Assembly (NCBI GenBank): GCA_003132665.1
Contig: PKYN01000015.1
Location: 53,777 to 117,776 of the forward strand
Reading direction: 5' to 3'
Length of the DNA stretch: 64,000 nt
Source: Actinomycetota bacterium
GTDB taxonomy: Bacteria > Actinomycetota > Thermoleophilia > Gaiellales > Gaiellaceae
Below, one piece after another: positions 35,113 through 43,437 of the stretch. Made by a program: the position numbers and the translations under genes. A model generated the notes under the pieces. It made no database searches. It was not told the DNA's origin and saw only the letters and a program-made list of their open reading frames with translations. Each line of letters opens with the position of its first letter. Positions within the stretch are counted from its first letter, which is position 1.

Positions 35113-36510
35113 CTACTGGGAAGCGGAGGACGGGCTTCGGGGCGCCGAAGCTGCGGCGGTGGCGACGTCGCCAGGGTAGGTATGCCGCGCCTTGAAAAGC
35201 AAGTACGCGGCGACGGCCAGCGGCGCGAGCATCACGGCGAACGTCCATTGCAACCCCGAGCGCCCACCGCCGAAAACGTAGTCGGACACGGCGCCGAAAA
35301 GCAGCGGCGCAAGAGCCACCGCGACGCCGCGAACGAGCGTGCGCACCGACTCGGCGCGTCCCCATAGGCGCGGCGGCATGATGTCCAGGCGCGCAGCATC
35401 TATCGCCGGGTTCTGGGCCGAGAGCGCGAGCGCGGCGAAGAGCAGGTAGGGGAGAGCGGAGCCGGCACTGCGCGTGATCAGCGCGGGAATGAAGAGCACG
35501 ATCGTGGCCGTCGCCGCGAGCGCGCTCACTGTGAGGCGGGAGTTGATGTGGCGACGGCGCAGTAAGGAGTCGCTCAGCGTTCCACCGAGCAACACGCCGG
35601 CGATCGCGCCGATTCCGACGACGAGCAAGAGGCCGTTTGCCGTCACCTGCCCGATGTTGTACTGCCCCTTGACGAACTCGACGCCGAAGATCTCCACCCC
35701 GGCCAGGAAGAAGTAGCCAAGCGAGCTGGACGCGATCAGCACGACGTTCGTGCGCACCTGAAGCACGTGTCGTATCGCCGACCTCAGGCTCATGCGGCTG
35801 ATGTCGCCGTGCAGGATCAGCGCGGGATCGGGCGCGATGTTGCGCTCGCGCACGAGCAGCTGGGCGTCGGTCGCGTGAGGCTCGTCGCTGGCCGGTCGTG
35901 ACTCGGTCGCGCGATGCGCCGCTCGGGCCGCCGCCGTGCCCGGCTCGGGAGCGAGCGCGCCTCGGCCTCCGCGCGCCGGCTCGGGAAGCCGCATCACCGC
36001 CCAGGCCAGCACGAAAGCGGGGATAGCGAGGATGAAGAAGGCAAGTCGCCAGGACAGGGCGGCGATATCGCCGGTGACGGCGAAGCCGAAGCCGGCGCCG
36101 AGCAGCTCGCCGCTCAAGATGAAGCCGTAGATTCGCCCACGCTCCGAGCCGGCGAAATAGTCGCCGACGAGCGATGCCACAAGCGGACCGGCCGCGGCGG
36201 TCACCGACCCTAGGAACAGGCGCGTGAGCAGGAGCTCGCCGAAGCTCGAAGCGGTGGCGCTCAAGACCATCGCCACGCCCCAGAGCACGATCGCCGCCGC
36301 GAGCGTGAACGTTCGCCGTACTCGGTCTGCCAGCACGCCGAAAGGCAGGCTGGCCAGCGCACCGACGAGCGAGGAGACGGCGACCAGGAGGCCGATATCG
36401 GTGTTGTTGATCGACAGGTCGCTGCGCAGCTGCGTGGCCGAGGCGCCGACGGTGACGACATCGGCGCTGCTCAACGCGAGAATCGCCGCGAGCACGACGA
36501 TGACTCTCAT
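35113..36510 (-). CDS. MFS transporter (12 TM)
   Basis: A 465-residue permease from ATG 36510, which has GGAGG ten bases upstream. Helix 1 begins MRVIVVLAAILALSSADVV. The MFS loop motif is GVLADRVRRTFTLAAA, and there is a hydrophilic central loop of about 70 residues between helices 6 and 7. The same frame stays open upstream to 36786 and reads KPKPKLEASLKLARKAAKAG just before the ATG. That looks like coding sequence, so the protein may have a basic N-terminal extension from a non-canonical start. The substrate is unknown. Confidence 0.85.
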   Translation of the reverse strand: MRVIVVLAAILALSSADVVTVGASATQLRSDLSINNTDIGLLVAVSSLVGALASLPFGVLADRVRRTFTLAAAIVLWGVAMVLSATASSFGELLLTRLFLGSVTAAAGPLVASLVGDYFAGSERGRIYGFILSGELLGAGFGFAVTGDIAALSWRLAFFILAIPAFVLAWAVMRLPEPARGGRGALAPEPGTAAARAAHRATESRPASDEPHATDAQLLVRERNIAPDPALILHGDISRMSLRSAIRHVLQVRTNVVLIASSSLGYFFLAGVEIFGVEFVKGQYNIGQVTANGLLLVVGIGAIAGVLLGGTLSDSLLRRRHINSRLTVSALAATATIVLFIPALITRSAGSALPYLLFAALALSAQNPAIDAARLDIMPPRLWGRAESVRTLVRGVAVALAPLLFGAVSDYVFGGGRSGLQWTFAVMLAPLAVAAYLLFKARHTYPGDVATAAASAPRSPSSASQ

Positions 36511-36843
36511 CCTGAGCGAGCCTCCGAGCGTGTCCGAGAGCTGCTCCGAGCCCGCCTTGGCCGCCTTGCGGGCGAGCTTCAGAGAGGCTTCGAGTTTCGG
36601 TTTTGGCTTGTCTCGGCTCGTTCCGATCGTCTCCCGTTGCTTGCGCCGAGGCGGGCCCGACCCGATCGGACGCGCGTGGCTCCGTCGATTATGAGGCAGG
36701 CGATTACGTGCAGCGCCGGGTGATCGCGCGAATCGAGACGCCGGTCGGCAGCGGTGAGCGCGGGCGCTCGATCGCCCCCTGCACACTCACCAGATCGCTC
36801 GCCGAGGTCTGGCCGCGGCTGTTCGCCTTCTACGACTGGTCGA
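36511..36843. other. gap between SDR and MFS genes with possible N-terminal extension
   Basis: This 333-bp stretch has no confident gene. On the minus strand, 36511 to about 36618 reads like an amphipathic extension of the MFS protein, but no ATG, GTG or TTG opens it; only ATC 36618 or the distant ATG 36786 could. On the plus strand a frame ending at 36884 contains LAEVWPRLFAFYDWSTKAR. It looks protein-like but overlaps the SDR 3' end and has no good start. Confidence 0.35.
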
Positions 36844-37698
36844 CTAAGGCGCGTGTGCTCGCGTTGGATCGGGCTCGCCGGTGAGCTCCAGACTGAGCTC
36901 CCAGAGACGCCGGCGAGCGTCCCGGTCGTAGGCTTGATCGTCTGCGCGTGCCTCGGTTTGGCGGTCGAAGAACCGCCCGCTCACGTTCTCGAGCTCGGGT
37001 GCGACCGCCAGCCGCACCACCGCCTCGATGCCCGTTTCGAGACTGTCCACGGATCGGCCGATCTGCTCGAGAACGATCTTGGTGGGCATCAGCGTGCCCG
37101 GGTGGAGGCTGTTGACGGTGACCTCCTCGGCGCGCAAGCGGTCGGCGAGCTCGAAGCCGGAAGTGATTTGGGCGAGCTTGCTCTGCCCGTAGGCGCGACT
37201 ACCGCTGTAGGAACGCTCGAGCATCGGGTCGTCGAAGTCGGTCGGGCTCTGTCCGATCGAGGCGACGTTGACGACGCGCGCGCGGGCGGATCGCCTCAGC
37301 AGAGGCAGCAGGCGCAGGGTGAGCACGAACCCGGCCAGGTAGTTGACCGCGAAACGCAGCTCGTAGCCGTCGCGGCTTTGCTGGCGCGTGGTCAGGTCAG
37401 GCTTGCCGCTACCGATGCCGGCGTTGTTGACGAGGGCGTGGAGCCGCTCGGTCGAGTGCTCGATCTCCTCCGCGAGGGCGCGCACCTGGTCGAGCGAGGC
37501 GAGATCCGCGATGTGAGTACGGACTCGGTCGTTATTCGAGTTGTGCCGAATCTGCTTCGCCACCAGCTCGAGCTTGTCCGGATCGCGGCCGTGCAGGTGC
37601 ACGGTGGCTCCGTAGTCGGCAAGGCGCTCGGCCACGCCGCGTCCGAGCCCGTCGCTGGCGCCGGTGACGAGGACTGTGGTCTGGTCGATCGGCCGCAT
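36844..37698 (-). CDS. short-chain dehydrogenase/reductase
   Basis: A 284-residue SDR from ATG 37698 (MRPIDQTTVLVTGASDGLG). It has the NAD(P) motif TGASDGLG, NNAGIG, a catalytic Ser in VVNVASIGQS and YGQSK (Tyr-x-x-x-Lys), with NSLHPGTLMPTKIV after it. The pattern is that of the retinol-dehydrogenase/WWOX-like SDR branch. The substrate is unknown. It sits between an MFS gene and an SRPBCC gene on the same strand. Confidence 0.88.
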   Translation of the reverse strand: MRPIDQTTVLVTGASDGLGRGVAERLADYGATVHLHGRDPDKLELVAKQIRHNSNNDRVRTHIADLASLDQVRALAEEIEHSTERLHALVNNAGIGSGKPDLTTRQQSRDGYELRFAVNYLAGFVLTLRLLPLLRRSARARVVNVASIGQSPTDFDDPMLERSYSGSRAYGQSKLAQITSGFELADRLRAEEVTVNSLHPGTLMPTKIVLEQIGRSVDSLETGIEAVVRLAVAPELENVSGRFFDRQTEARADDQAYDRDARRRLWELSLELTGEPDPTRAHAP

Positions 37699-37749
37699 CC
37701 ATGTCGGTGTTCCCGATCTCGCAAGCACGAACCCGACAAGCGACGGCCC

Positions 37750-38388
37750 TCAGAGCCGGCGAATAGCTGCGAGAGCCTCGGCTCTCGCCTTCACGCCGAG
37801 CAGGAGCTTGCGCATCATCGGGAAGTCGCCGAGCTCGAACAGGATCAGCGTGAGGAACGTGCTTCCCGGCGAGCTGCGCCAGCTGTGAAAGTCCTTGAGC
37901 CGGGTGACGAGCCGGGTGTGATTGTCCGCCAGCGGCTCGAGCGTCCAGCCCCAGGTGCTGTCCGGCTTGACCCAGAGGAGCCAGCGGTTCGGCTCGAAGC
38001 CCGCGATCTTGAAGGCGGTCGTCTCGCTGACCTTCTTCGCCATCGGCACCCAGTCGCCGACCTGCGGGCTCTGGAACTCGGGCAGGATCCGCTCGGCGCT
38101 CGGTCGCATCGCGTTGTCGAAGAAGTCGTAGCTGTAGAAGCCGGCCTTGCCAAAGCCGATCTGGACAAGCCAGGGCCAGACGTCCTCCGGCGGTGCTCCG
38201 ATCGTGATCGCACGCGTGGCGGAGAACGTGGCCAGCGGCACGATCTCGTCGCCGGGCATCGATGCGGCGACCTCCTCATCGGTCGCGCCCCAGCGCAGGT
38301 GCCAGCGGCGTACCAGCGGCGCCGCCAGAAACAGAGGCGACCCGGCGATCGCCTCGCCGGCGCACCGTGCCGCGCTACCCGCGCTCAT
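37750..38388 (-). CDS. SRPBCC (START-like) family protein
   Basis: 212 residues from ATG 38388 (MSAGSAARCAGEAIAG). A hydrophobic N-terminal segment is followed by the SRPBCC helix-grip pattern: RAITIGAPPEDVWPWLVQIGFGKAGFYSYD, then FEPNRWLLWVKPD, TWGWTLEPLADNHTRLVTRL and a C-terminal helix. Such proteins bind hydrophobic ligands; the ligand here is unknown. Its stop is about 50 bp before the SDR start, suggesting co-transcription. Confidence 0.8.
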   Translation of the reverse strand: MSAGSAARCAGEAIAGSPLFLAAPLVRRWHLRWGATDEEVAASMPGDEIVPLATFSATRAITIGAPPEDVWPWLVQIGFGKAGFYSYDFFDNAMRPSAERILPEFQSPQVGDWVPMAKKVSETTAFKIAGFEPNRWLLWVKPDSTWGWTLEPLADNHTRLVTRLKDFHSWRSSPGSTFLTLILFELGDFPMMRKLLLGVKARAEALAAIRRL

Positions 38389-38584
38389 CTCTCGACTTCC
38401 ATTCCGGAAATGTAGGCATCCGATATCGGTCGCGCCACCTCGCCTACGCCGACGAAAACCGTCGTCCTCCCGAAGGCTCGAGGAAAATCTCTCGCTTTCT
38501 CGGGGCGCCGCTGGCCGTGCGGCGCCGGAAGGGACAGTGTTGACCCACACGGGCCTGGAGAGTGACGTGCGGCCAGCGGTGTCA

Positions 38585-38608
38585 GGGCTTTCGCACGAGC
38601 GAAAGCCC
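38585..38608 (-). terminator. hairpin downstream of tRNA-Asp
   Basis: GGGCTTTCG (38585-38593) and CGAAAGCCC (38600-38608) form a perfect 9-bp stem with a 6-base loop, starting 17 bases past the tRNA 3' end on the minus strand. It is well placed to terminate the tRNA transcript. Confidence 0.65.
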
Positions 38609-38624
38609 GACCGAGCAAGCGAGA

Positions 38625-38698
38625 CGGGAGCGACGGGACTCGAACCCGCGACCTCCGGCGTGACAGGCCGGCGTTCTAACCAGCTGAACTACGCCCCC
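38625..38698 (-). tRNA. tRNA-Asp (anticodon GTC)
   Basis: A full cloverleaf on the minus strand: acceptor GGGGGCG with CGCTCCC, D-stem GTTC/GAAC, anticodon stem CCGGC/GCCGG around loop CTGTCAC (anticodon GTC), variable loop AGGTC, T-arm GCGGG-TTCGAGT-CCCGT, and discriminator G, as expected for Asp. It is 74 nt without an encoded CCA. Confidence 0.95.
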
Positions 38699-38738
38699 GA
38701 GCCGGAGCATTGTACTAACAACGAAAGTCCGCTCCTTG

Positions 38739-38766
38739 CCAACGAAAGCCTGGCGACTTTCGTTGG
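38739..38766. repeat. stem-loop with CGAAAG arms
   Basis: CCAACGAAAG (38739-38748) and CTTTCGTTGG (38757-38766) form a perfect 10-bp stem. A further copy of the left arm, CAACGAAAG, occurs at about 38719. It lies in the 306-bp gap 38699-39004 between tRNA-Asp and the MarP-like gene, which otherwise holds a GCTCC-TA-GGAGC palindrome near 38882 and no gene. Confidence 0.5.
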
Positions 38767-38943
38767 GGGAAAGCGGCTTGCTCTTGGTCGCCGCGACCGA
38801 CATGGCGGGCGCGGCTCACAAAACGCCATCCCCCGGCTCGTCCACTTCGAACACTGACCACAAATACGGTCAGCCGAGCACGCTCCTAGGAGCAGACGAG
38901 GCACCCGCGCCGAAGGTGCGGTGTCTCGTACACAGCGGTTATC

Positions 38944-38986
38944 CCGCGAAAAGTCTTACCCGGCTTCGCCGGCCGACTTTTCGCGG
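38944..38986. repeat. nested stem-loop upstream of the MarP-like gene
   Basis: CCGCGAAAAGTC (38944-38955) and GACTTTTCGCGG (38975-38986) pair perfectly over 12 bp. The loop contains a second stem, CCGGC-TTC-GCCGG (38960-38972). It ends 18 bases before the GTG start of the protease gene, so it could be a terminator for upstream transcription or a 5'-UTR structure controlling that gene. Confidence 0.55.
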
Positions 38987-39004
38987 TAGGGGTAGCCTTC
39001 ATTC

Positions 39005-40135
39005 GTGGCTCTCGTCGACTGGCTCGCCGTGGCGTTCATCGCGTTGCTCGCTTTCGGCGGGGCCCGCAAGGGACTCATCGTTGGCGGTCTGTCGCTGGTA
39101 GGCGTGCTGGGAGGTTTGTACCTGGGCGCGCGTCTGGCCCCCGTTTTGTTCTCGGGCTCGAGTTCGCCCTACACGCCGCTGGTGGCGCTTGCGGGGGCGA
39201 TGGTGCTCGCGATTGCATTGGAGACCGCGGGCGCGCTCACGGGGAGTGTGCTCAGGGATGCGCTCAAACTTACGCCGCTCAGGCTGTTCGACGCCCTGGG
39301 CGGGCTGGTGCTTGGGGCGGCCACGGCCATCGCCGTGCTCTGGATAGTGGCTGCGGTCGCCTTCCATTTGCCGCAGACGTCGGTCGTGCGTGAGCGAGCG
39401 CGGCAATCGGCTCTGCTTTCGTCGCTGATCTCGACCCTGCCGCCTCAGGATGTCATGAGCGCCCTGGCGGGCATCGATCCCTTCCCGCTGATCGTCGGAC
39501 CGGCGGCTCCGTCGCAGGCGCCCGATTCGGGCGTGCTCGCTCGCGCAAGCCTGCAGCGTAGCGAGCGGGGTGTGGTCAGGGTGAGGTCGGAAGCCTGCGG
39601 TATCGGCTACGCCGGCTCGGGTTGGGTGGCGAAGAAGGAGTACGTGGTCACCGCGGCGCACGTCATCGCCGGGGGAAGCAAGATCGATATTCAGGCTCAG
39701 GGTCACTCATCCCGCCCCGCCCGCGCCGTTGCCTTCGACGCGACCAACGATCTCGCCTTGCTCTTCGTGCCGGGGCTGGGCGTGAGACCGCTCAAGCTGG
39801 CCAGCCCGGACTACGGCGATGCGGGAGCGGTGCTGGGCTATCCCGGCGACGGACCTTTCATAGCGGAGCCGGCGCGGGTCGGCTCGACGGCGCCCCTCTT
39901 CTCTCCGAACTACGCCGGCACGGTCGTCAGCCGTTCGATCACGAGCTTGCGCGGCAAAGTGCGCCCCGGCGACTCGGGCGGCCCGCTCGTGAACGAGCTC
40001 GGAGCCGTCGAACTGACGGTGTTCGGGGCGAAGAAGGGCACCGACGTCGGTTACGGCACCTCTAGTGAGCTCGCACGCGCCCTTCTCGAGCGTCGCGGTC
40101 GCGTCAGCGTCTCTACCGGCGCCTGCCTGGACTGA
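39005..40135 (+). CDS. MarP-like membrane-anchored serine protease (CvpA + trypsin-like domain)
   Basis: 376 residues from GTG 39005. Four membrane helices of the CvpA family (about 1-125) precede a periplasmic chymotrypsin-fold protease with His in VVTAAHVIAGG, Asp in DATNDLALL and Ser in RPGDSGGPLV. A Cys early in the protease domain (EACGIGY) and the C-terminal Cys (GACLD) may form the disulfide known in MarP. MarP protects mycobacteria during acid and oxidative stress. Its 5' region has strong hairpins. Confidence 0.9.
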   Translation: MALVDWLAVAFIALLAFGGARKGLIVGGLSLVGVLGGLYLGARLAPVLFSGSSSPYTPLVALAGAMVLAIALETAGALTGSVLRDALKLTPLRLFDALGGLVLGAATAIAVLWIVAAVAFHLPQTSVVRERARQSALLSSLISTLPPQDVMSALAGIDPFPLIVGPAAPSQAPDSGVLARASLQRSERGVVRVRSEACGIGYAGSGWVAKKEYVVTAAHVIAGGSKIDIQAQGHSSRPARAVAFDATNDLALLFVPGLGVRPLKLASPDYGDAGAVLGYPGDGPFIAEPARVGSTAPLFSPNYAGTVVSRSITSLRGKVRPGDSGGPLVNELGAVELTVFGAKKGTDVGYGTSSELARALLERRGRVSVSTGACLD

Positions 40136-40264
40136 CACTGAGAGCCCATTTCGATAGACCTGCACGCCCGAAGCGGCCGATCCGCGGCGCCGGCAACCGG
40201 CAGGGCCGTTCACCGCACTACCAGTGCGCCCTCGCGACCCTCCGGCCACTGGCATCCACGGCTT

Positions 40265-40304
40265 GACCCCCTCGGACGCACATCCCTACCGAAATTGGCT
40301 CTAA
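40265..40304. repeat. dispersed 40-bp repeat, copy 1
   Basis: This 40-bp segment shares 33 positions without gaps with 53211-53250. The shared core is TCGGACGCACATCC followed by ACCGAA and GGCTC. It can form a short TCGG/CCGA stem. It lies in the 566-bp gene-free gap 40136-40701, after the MarP-like gene. Confidence 0.6.
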
Positions 40305-40493
40305 AAGCCCCCTCATCGACGGGTTCTGTCAAGCGCGCATGTGCTCGGCAACGGCGTTTGTGCGCCGAATTTGCCTTTTCTCAACGCGGATATTTGGCTT
40401 GCTGAGCGGTGAAGCGAGTCAACCAACGCGGTCAAGCACCAAGCGGTGATAGATGAAGCGCTATCTAAAGACCATAGTGCAACTAACGAGACA

Positions 40494-40619
40494 GGCCCCG
40501 ATGCGGCGGGGGCCACTCGAAAATAGAGCCCGGGCCCCGATGCGGCGGGGGCCCAGAGGCCAAAAACATACACGGATCTCCCCCAGATCGGATTGAAGCG
40601 GGCATGCGGCGCCCGCTTC
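40494..40619. repeat. three stem-loops sharing the loop ATGCGGCG
   Basis: Two identical 21-bp hairpins lie at 40494-40514 and 40533-40553, with GGCCCC and GGGGCC arms around GATGCGGCG. A third at 40595-40619 has different arms, GAAGCGGGC and GCCCGCTTC, around ATGCGGC. The loop is conserved while the stem sequence differs but still pairs. They occupy the convergent intergenic region between the MarP-like gene (plus) and the Glu/Pro-rich gene (minus). Nothing else convincing is present in 40136-40701 apart from the dispersed repeat. Confidence 0.6.
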
Positions 40620-40701
40620 GGTCTGTTCGGGGGTTGTTTTGGGTTGAAACGAGCGAGCGCAGGCGCCGGAATTGCTTGCTCGAGACCAGGCCGGGACGGG
40701 T

Positions 40702-43380
40702 TCAGCGCGAGACGCGCAGGTTGCGCAGGTACTCACGCTCGCGCCGGCGGCGCTCTTGTTCCGCAGCGAAGCGCACTTCACTTTCGCCGTCTGCGCTCTC
40801 GTCCTCTAGCACCTGCGTCGCGACTTCCTTGTCGACGCCGGCTCCGAGCGACCAGCGGCGTCTGCGTAAGCCGGGCTCGCGCTGCCCCAGATCCTCGAGC
40901 GTGTGCTCGATTTCGGCGACCGCGATCTCCGGGGGTAGATCTATCTCGCCGGTCATCTCCACGGTCTCGGCTACGCGCTCGGGCCGATCGAGCGGGCTTT
41001 GCCGGGCTGCGGCTCCCGGCGATGCGTCGGGGCTTGTCTCGGCATCGAGCTCGGTCTCACTCTCGCCCGCCTCGCGCTGTCGCAAGTGGAAGCGCCGCGA
41101 CCGTTCGGGCTCGCGTTCCTCGGCCACGGATTCGCTGCGATCTTCCAGCTCGATCGCGGGCTCGGGCTCGGGCTCGACTTCCCGTTCCGCCTCGGTGTCG
41201 AGGGCCTTCTCTTCGTGCCGGAATAGATGGAAGCGCCGCGGCTGCTCGGGCTCGGCCTCGATTGCGAAGACCTCGGGAATGCTCTCGAGGTCGACTCCGG
41301 GCTCGGTCTCGGGCTCGGCGGAGGATTCCGCTTCGCGCTCGAAGAGATGAAACAGACCGTGGCGCTCGGGCCCGGCCTCGGAGACCGGAATTTCGACGGT
41401 GCTTTCCAGCCGGGCTTCGCTCTCGGGATCGGCGTCGGGTTCCGCCTCGGCCTCCTCGTCGCTCTGCTCCTGCCGGTGCAGGTGGAAGCGCCGCGGCTGC
41501 TCGGGCTCGCTTTCTTCGGCCAACGGCTCGGGGGGGGCCTCCCGCTCGGGCTCAGCCTCGTCTTCTGTTCCGGTAGCGGTCTCCGACGTTGCTTCGAGCG
41601 GCTTCTCATGCTTGAAGGGATGGAAGAAGTGACGCGGCGGTGCCGGCTCGTGCTCTTCGGCCGCGGACTCCTGCTCCGGCTCGCCTTCGGGCTCGCCGGC
41701 GGAGGATTTCTCGGCCCGCTCGAAGAGGTGAGAAAGACCGTGACGCTCGGCCTCGGCCTCCGAGGCCGGTATCTCGGCGCCGCTTTCGAGCGTGACCTCG
41801 GGCTCGATCTCCGGCTCGTCCGTCCCGTGTCGGAGCAAGTGGAAGCGCTGCGGCCGCTCGGGCTGGCTTTCTTCGGCGACGGGCTCAGGCTTGTTCGCCT
41901 CGATCTCGGGCTCCGCTGCGGCGACGGTCTCGAGCTCGGCGCTCGGCTCGTCGGCGGCTCCGGGCTCTGACGTGGATTCGAACGCCTTCTCATGACGCCT
42001 GAAGAGGTGGACGCGCCGCGGCTCCTCCGGCGCTACTTCAGTTGCGGAGACCTCGGGGATGTTCTCGCGCTCTGCTTCGGGCTCGGCCTTGCTCGCTTCG
42101 GTGCCGGCCTCGAAGCTTCTCGCCTCGGTTTCGAGCTCCAGCGCGGCTGCGATCTCGGGCTCGGTATCGATCTTGGCCTCCGGCTCAACCTCCGGCTCCT
42201 CGGTGACTTCGAGCTCGGACTCGGCTTCGGGCGCTTTCTGCTCATGCCGGAAGGGGTGGAAGAAATGCCGCGGTAGCTCGGGCTCGGCGACCTCGGCCGC
42301 GACCTCGGGGATGTCTTCGGGCTCGACTTCGGGCGCGACCTCGGCCGCGACCTCGGCCGCCGTCTCGGCTTCGAGCGCCTTCTCCTCGTGGCGGAACAAG
42401 TGGAAGCGCCGCGACCGCTCGGGCTCGCGTTCCTCGGCCACGGCTTCGATCGGACTTTCCGGCTCGCTCTCGGGCTCGACTTCCGGCTCCGCGGCGGCTT
42501 CGGGCTCTTCCTCGGTCAGGGACTCCGGCTCGCCGCCCAGCGCCGGCACGGCGCTCTCTCGATCCGCTTCCGGCTCGGCCTCCGCAGCCGGCTCCTGCAC
42601 GACCTCTGCCTCGGGCTGTTTTGCGACCGAGATCTCGGTGGCGCCTTCCGGCGCCTTCTCCGCGCTCTCGGTATCACTTGGCAGCTGATAGGTCACCAGC
42701 GGCCAGTCCGCCTCGGCGGCGCTCTCCTCTCTGTCAGCCCGCCAGACCAGAGGCTCGACCTGGTCGAGCGTGAGGGAGGTGACGCTCGGAGCGATCCTGG
42801 CCTCGCGCTCCTCGGGAGCCGCGTACGCGGGAGCGCCAGCGGGGAGTCGCTGGACGCGGCGGTTCTCGCGTGCGATCGCGAGCTCGATCGAGAAGACGAT
42901 CAAAAAGGCCACGGCCTCGGCCGTGATGAGCAGCAACGGGCGCAGGCCCGTGCGAGCCGAGATCGCAGCGACGGCGATCAGGAAGACGACCTCCAGCAGA
43001 AGCCTCGGCACCGGGCGGGTCGTGGCGCCCGGGCTCTCCACCGGCGGCAGCGCGTAGGGATCGATTCTGGTTGAGATCGGGCTCGAGTCGAAGTGGATGC
43101 TCGAAGGACGGTAAGCGCGCTCGGGAACGGGCGGAGTCACGTCGGCCGGGGTTGCACTGCCCTTGGCGCGCTCCAGCGATTGCAGGATCTCTTCGAGCTC
43201 GCCGCTGAAGCGTTCGAGCAGATCGAAAGCCCGGCGTGCGCTCTCGGGGGCGTCCTCCGGCTCGAAGTGCTCGCCGTTAGGGCGATGCTCGCCCGCGGGC
43301 TCGGACGCGCCGCTTTCCTCCGCTGGCTGTTTGCTCTCTTCGCTGCCTGTCTGATCCACGCGTCGCTCCGTCGGCCGCAT
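40702..43380 (-). CDS. Glu/Pro-rich membrane protein with ten basic-aromatic His motifs
   Basis: 892 residues. The N-terminal 120 residues include a helix (SARRAFDLLERFSGELEEIL). Two membrane helices span about 125-170 (LLLEVVFLIAVAAISA and LLLITAEAVAFLIVFSIELA). From about 215 the chain is extremely acidic (Glu, Pro, Ala) and contains ten motifs like EPERSRRFHLFRHEEKALE, the first at 324-330, spaced 36-84 residues apart. The C terminus is an Arg-rich helix (AAEQERRRREREYLRNLRVSR). I know no family with this layout. It starts 57 bp after the sigma factor gene and is probably co-transcribed with it. A scaffold or partner-recruiting role is a guess. Confidence 0.75.
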   Translation of the reverse strand: MRPTERRVDQTGSEESKQPAEESGASEPAGEHRPNGEHFEPEDAPESARRAFDLLERFSGELEEILQSLERAKGSATPADVTPPVPERAYRPSSIHFDSSPISTRIDPYALPPVESPGATTRPVPRLLLEVVFLIAVAAISARTGLRPLLLITAEAVAFLIVFSIELAIARENRRVQRLPAGAPAYAAPEEREARIAPSVTSLTLDQVEPLVWRADREESAAEADWPLVTYQLPSDTESAEKAPEGATEISVAKQPEAEVVQEPAAEAEPEADRESAVPALGGEPESLTEEEPEAAAEPEVEPESEPESPIEAVAEEREPERSRRFHLFRHEEKALEAETAAEVAAEVAPEVEPEDIPEVAAEVAEPELPRHFFHPFRHEQKAPEAESELEVTEEPEVEPEAKIDTEPEIAAALELETEARSFEAGTEASKAEPEAERENIPEVSATEVAPEEPRRVHLFRRHEKAFESTSEPGAADEPSAELETVAAAEPEIEANKPEPVAEESQPERPQRFHLLRHGTDEPEIEPEVTLESGAEIPASEAEAERHGLSHLFERAEKSSAGEPEGEPEQESAAEEHEPAPPRHFFHPFKHEKPLEATSETATGTEDEAEPEREAPPEPLAEESEPEQPRRFHLHRQEQSDEEAEAEPDADPESEARLESTVEIPVSEAGPERHGLFHLFEREAESSAEPETEPGVDLESIPEVFAIEAEPEQPRRFHLFRHEEKALDTEAEREVEPEPEPAIELEDRSESVAEEREPERSRRFHLRQREAGESETELDAETSPDASPGAAARQSPLDRPERVAETVEMTGEIDLPPEIAVAEIEHTLEDLGQREPGLRRRRWSLGAGVDKEVATQVLEDESADGESEVRFAAEQERRRREREYLRNLRVSR

Positions 43381-43437
43381 AGTGATTATGACCGTCGCGG
43401 CGCGTGTTCGCGCACCGAGAGCGCCGTACCGTGTCAG

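Noticed and set aside
36603-36884. Plus-strand frame with LAEVWPRLFAFYDWSTKAR
   Set aside because: Overlaps the 3' end of the SDR gene, has no SD, and no family is recognised; kept only as a note in the gap entry.
40494-40554. CRISPR-like repeat-spacer
   Set aside because: Only two copies with an 18-bp gap, each a GC-rich hairpin, and no cas genes anywhere in the window.
40593-43074. Several plus-strand frames of 200-330 codons opposite the Glu/Pro-rich gene
   Set aside because: Low-complexity Arg/Ser or Leu/Gly translations that mirror the GAG/GCC-rich codons of the minus-strand gene, which has TM helices, ordered motifs and an operon partner.
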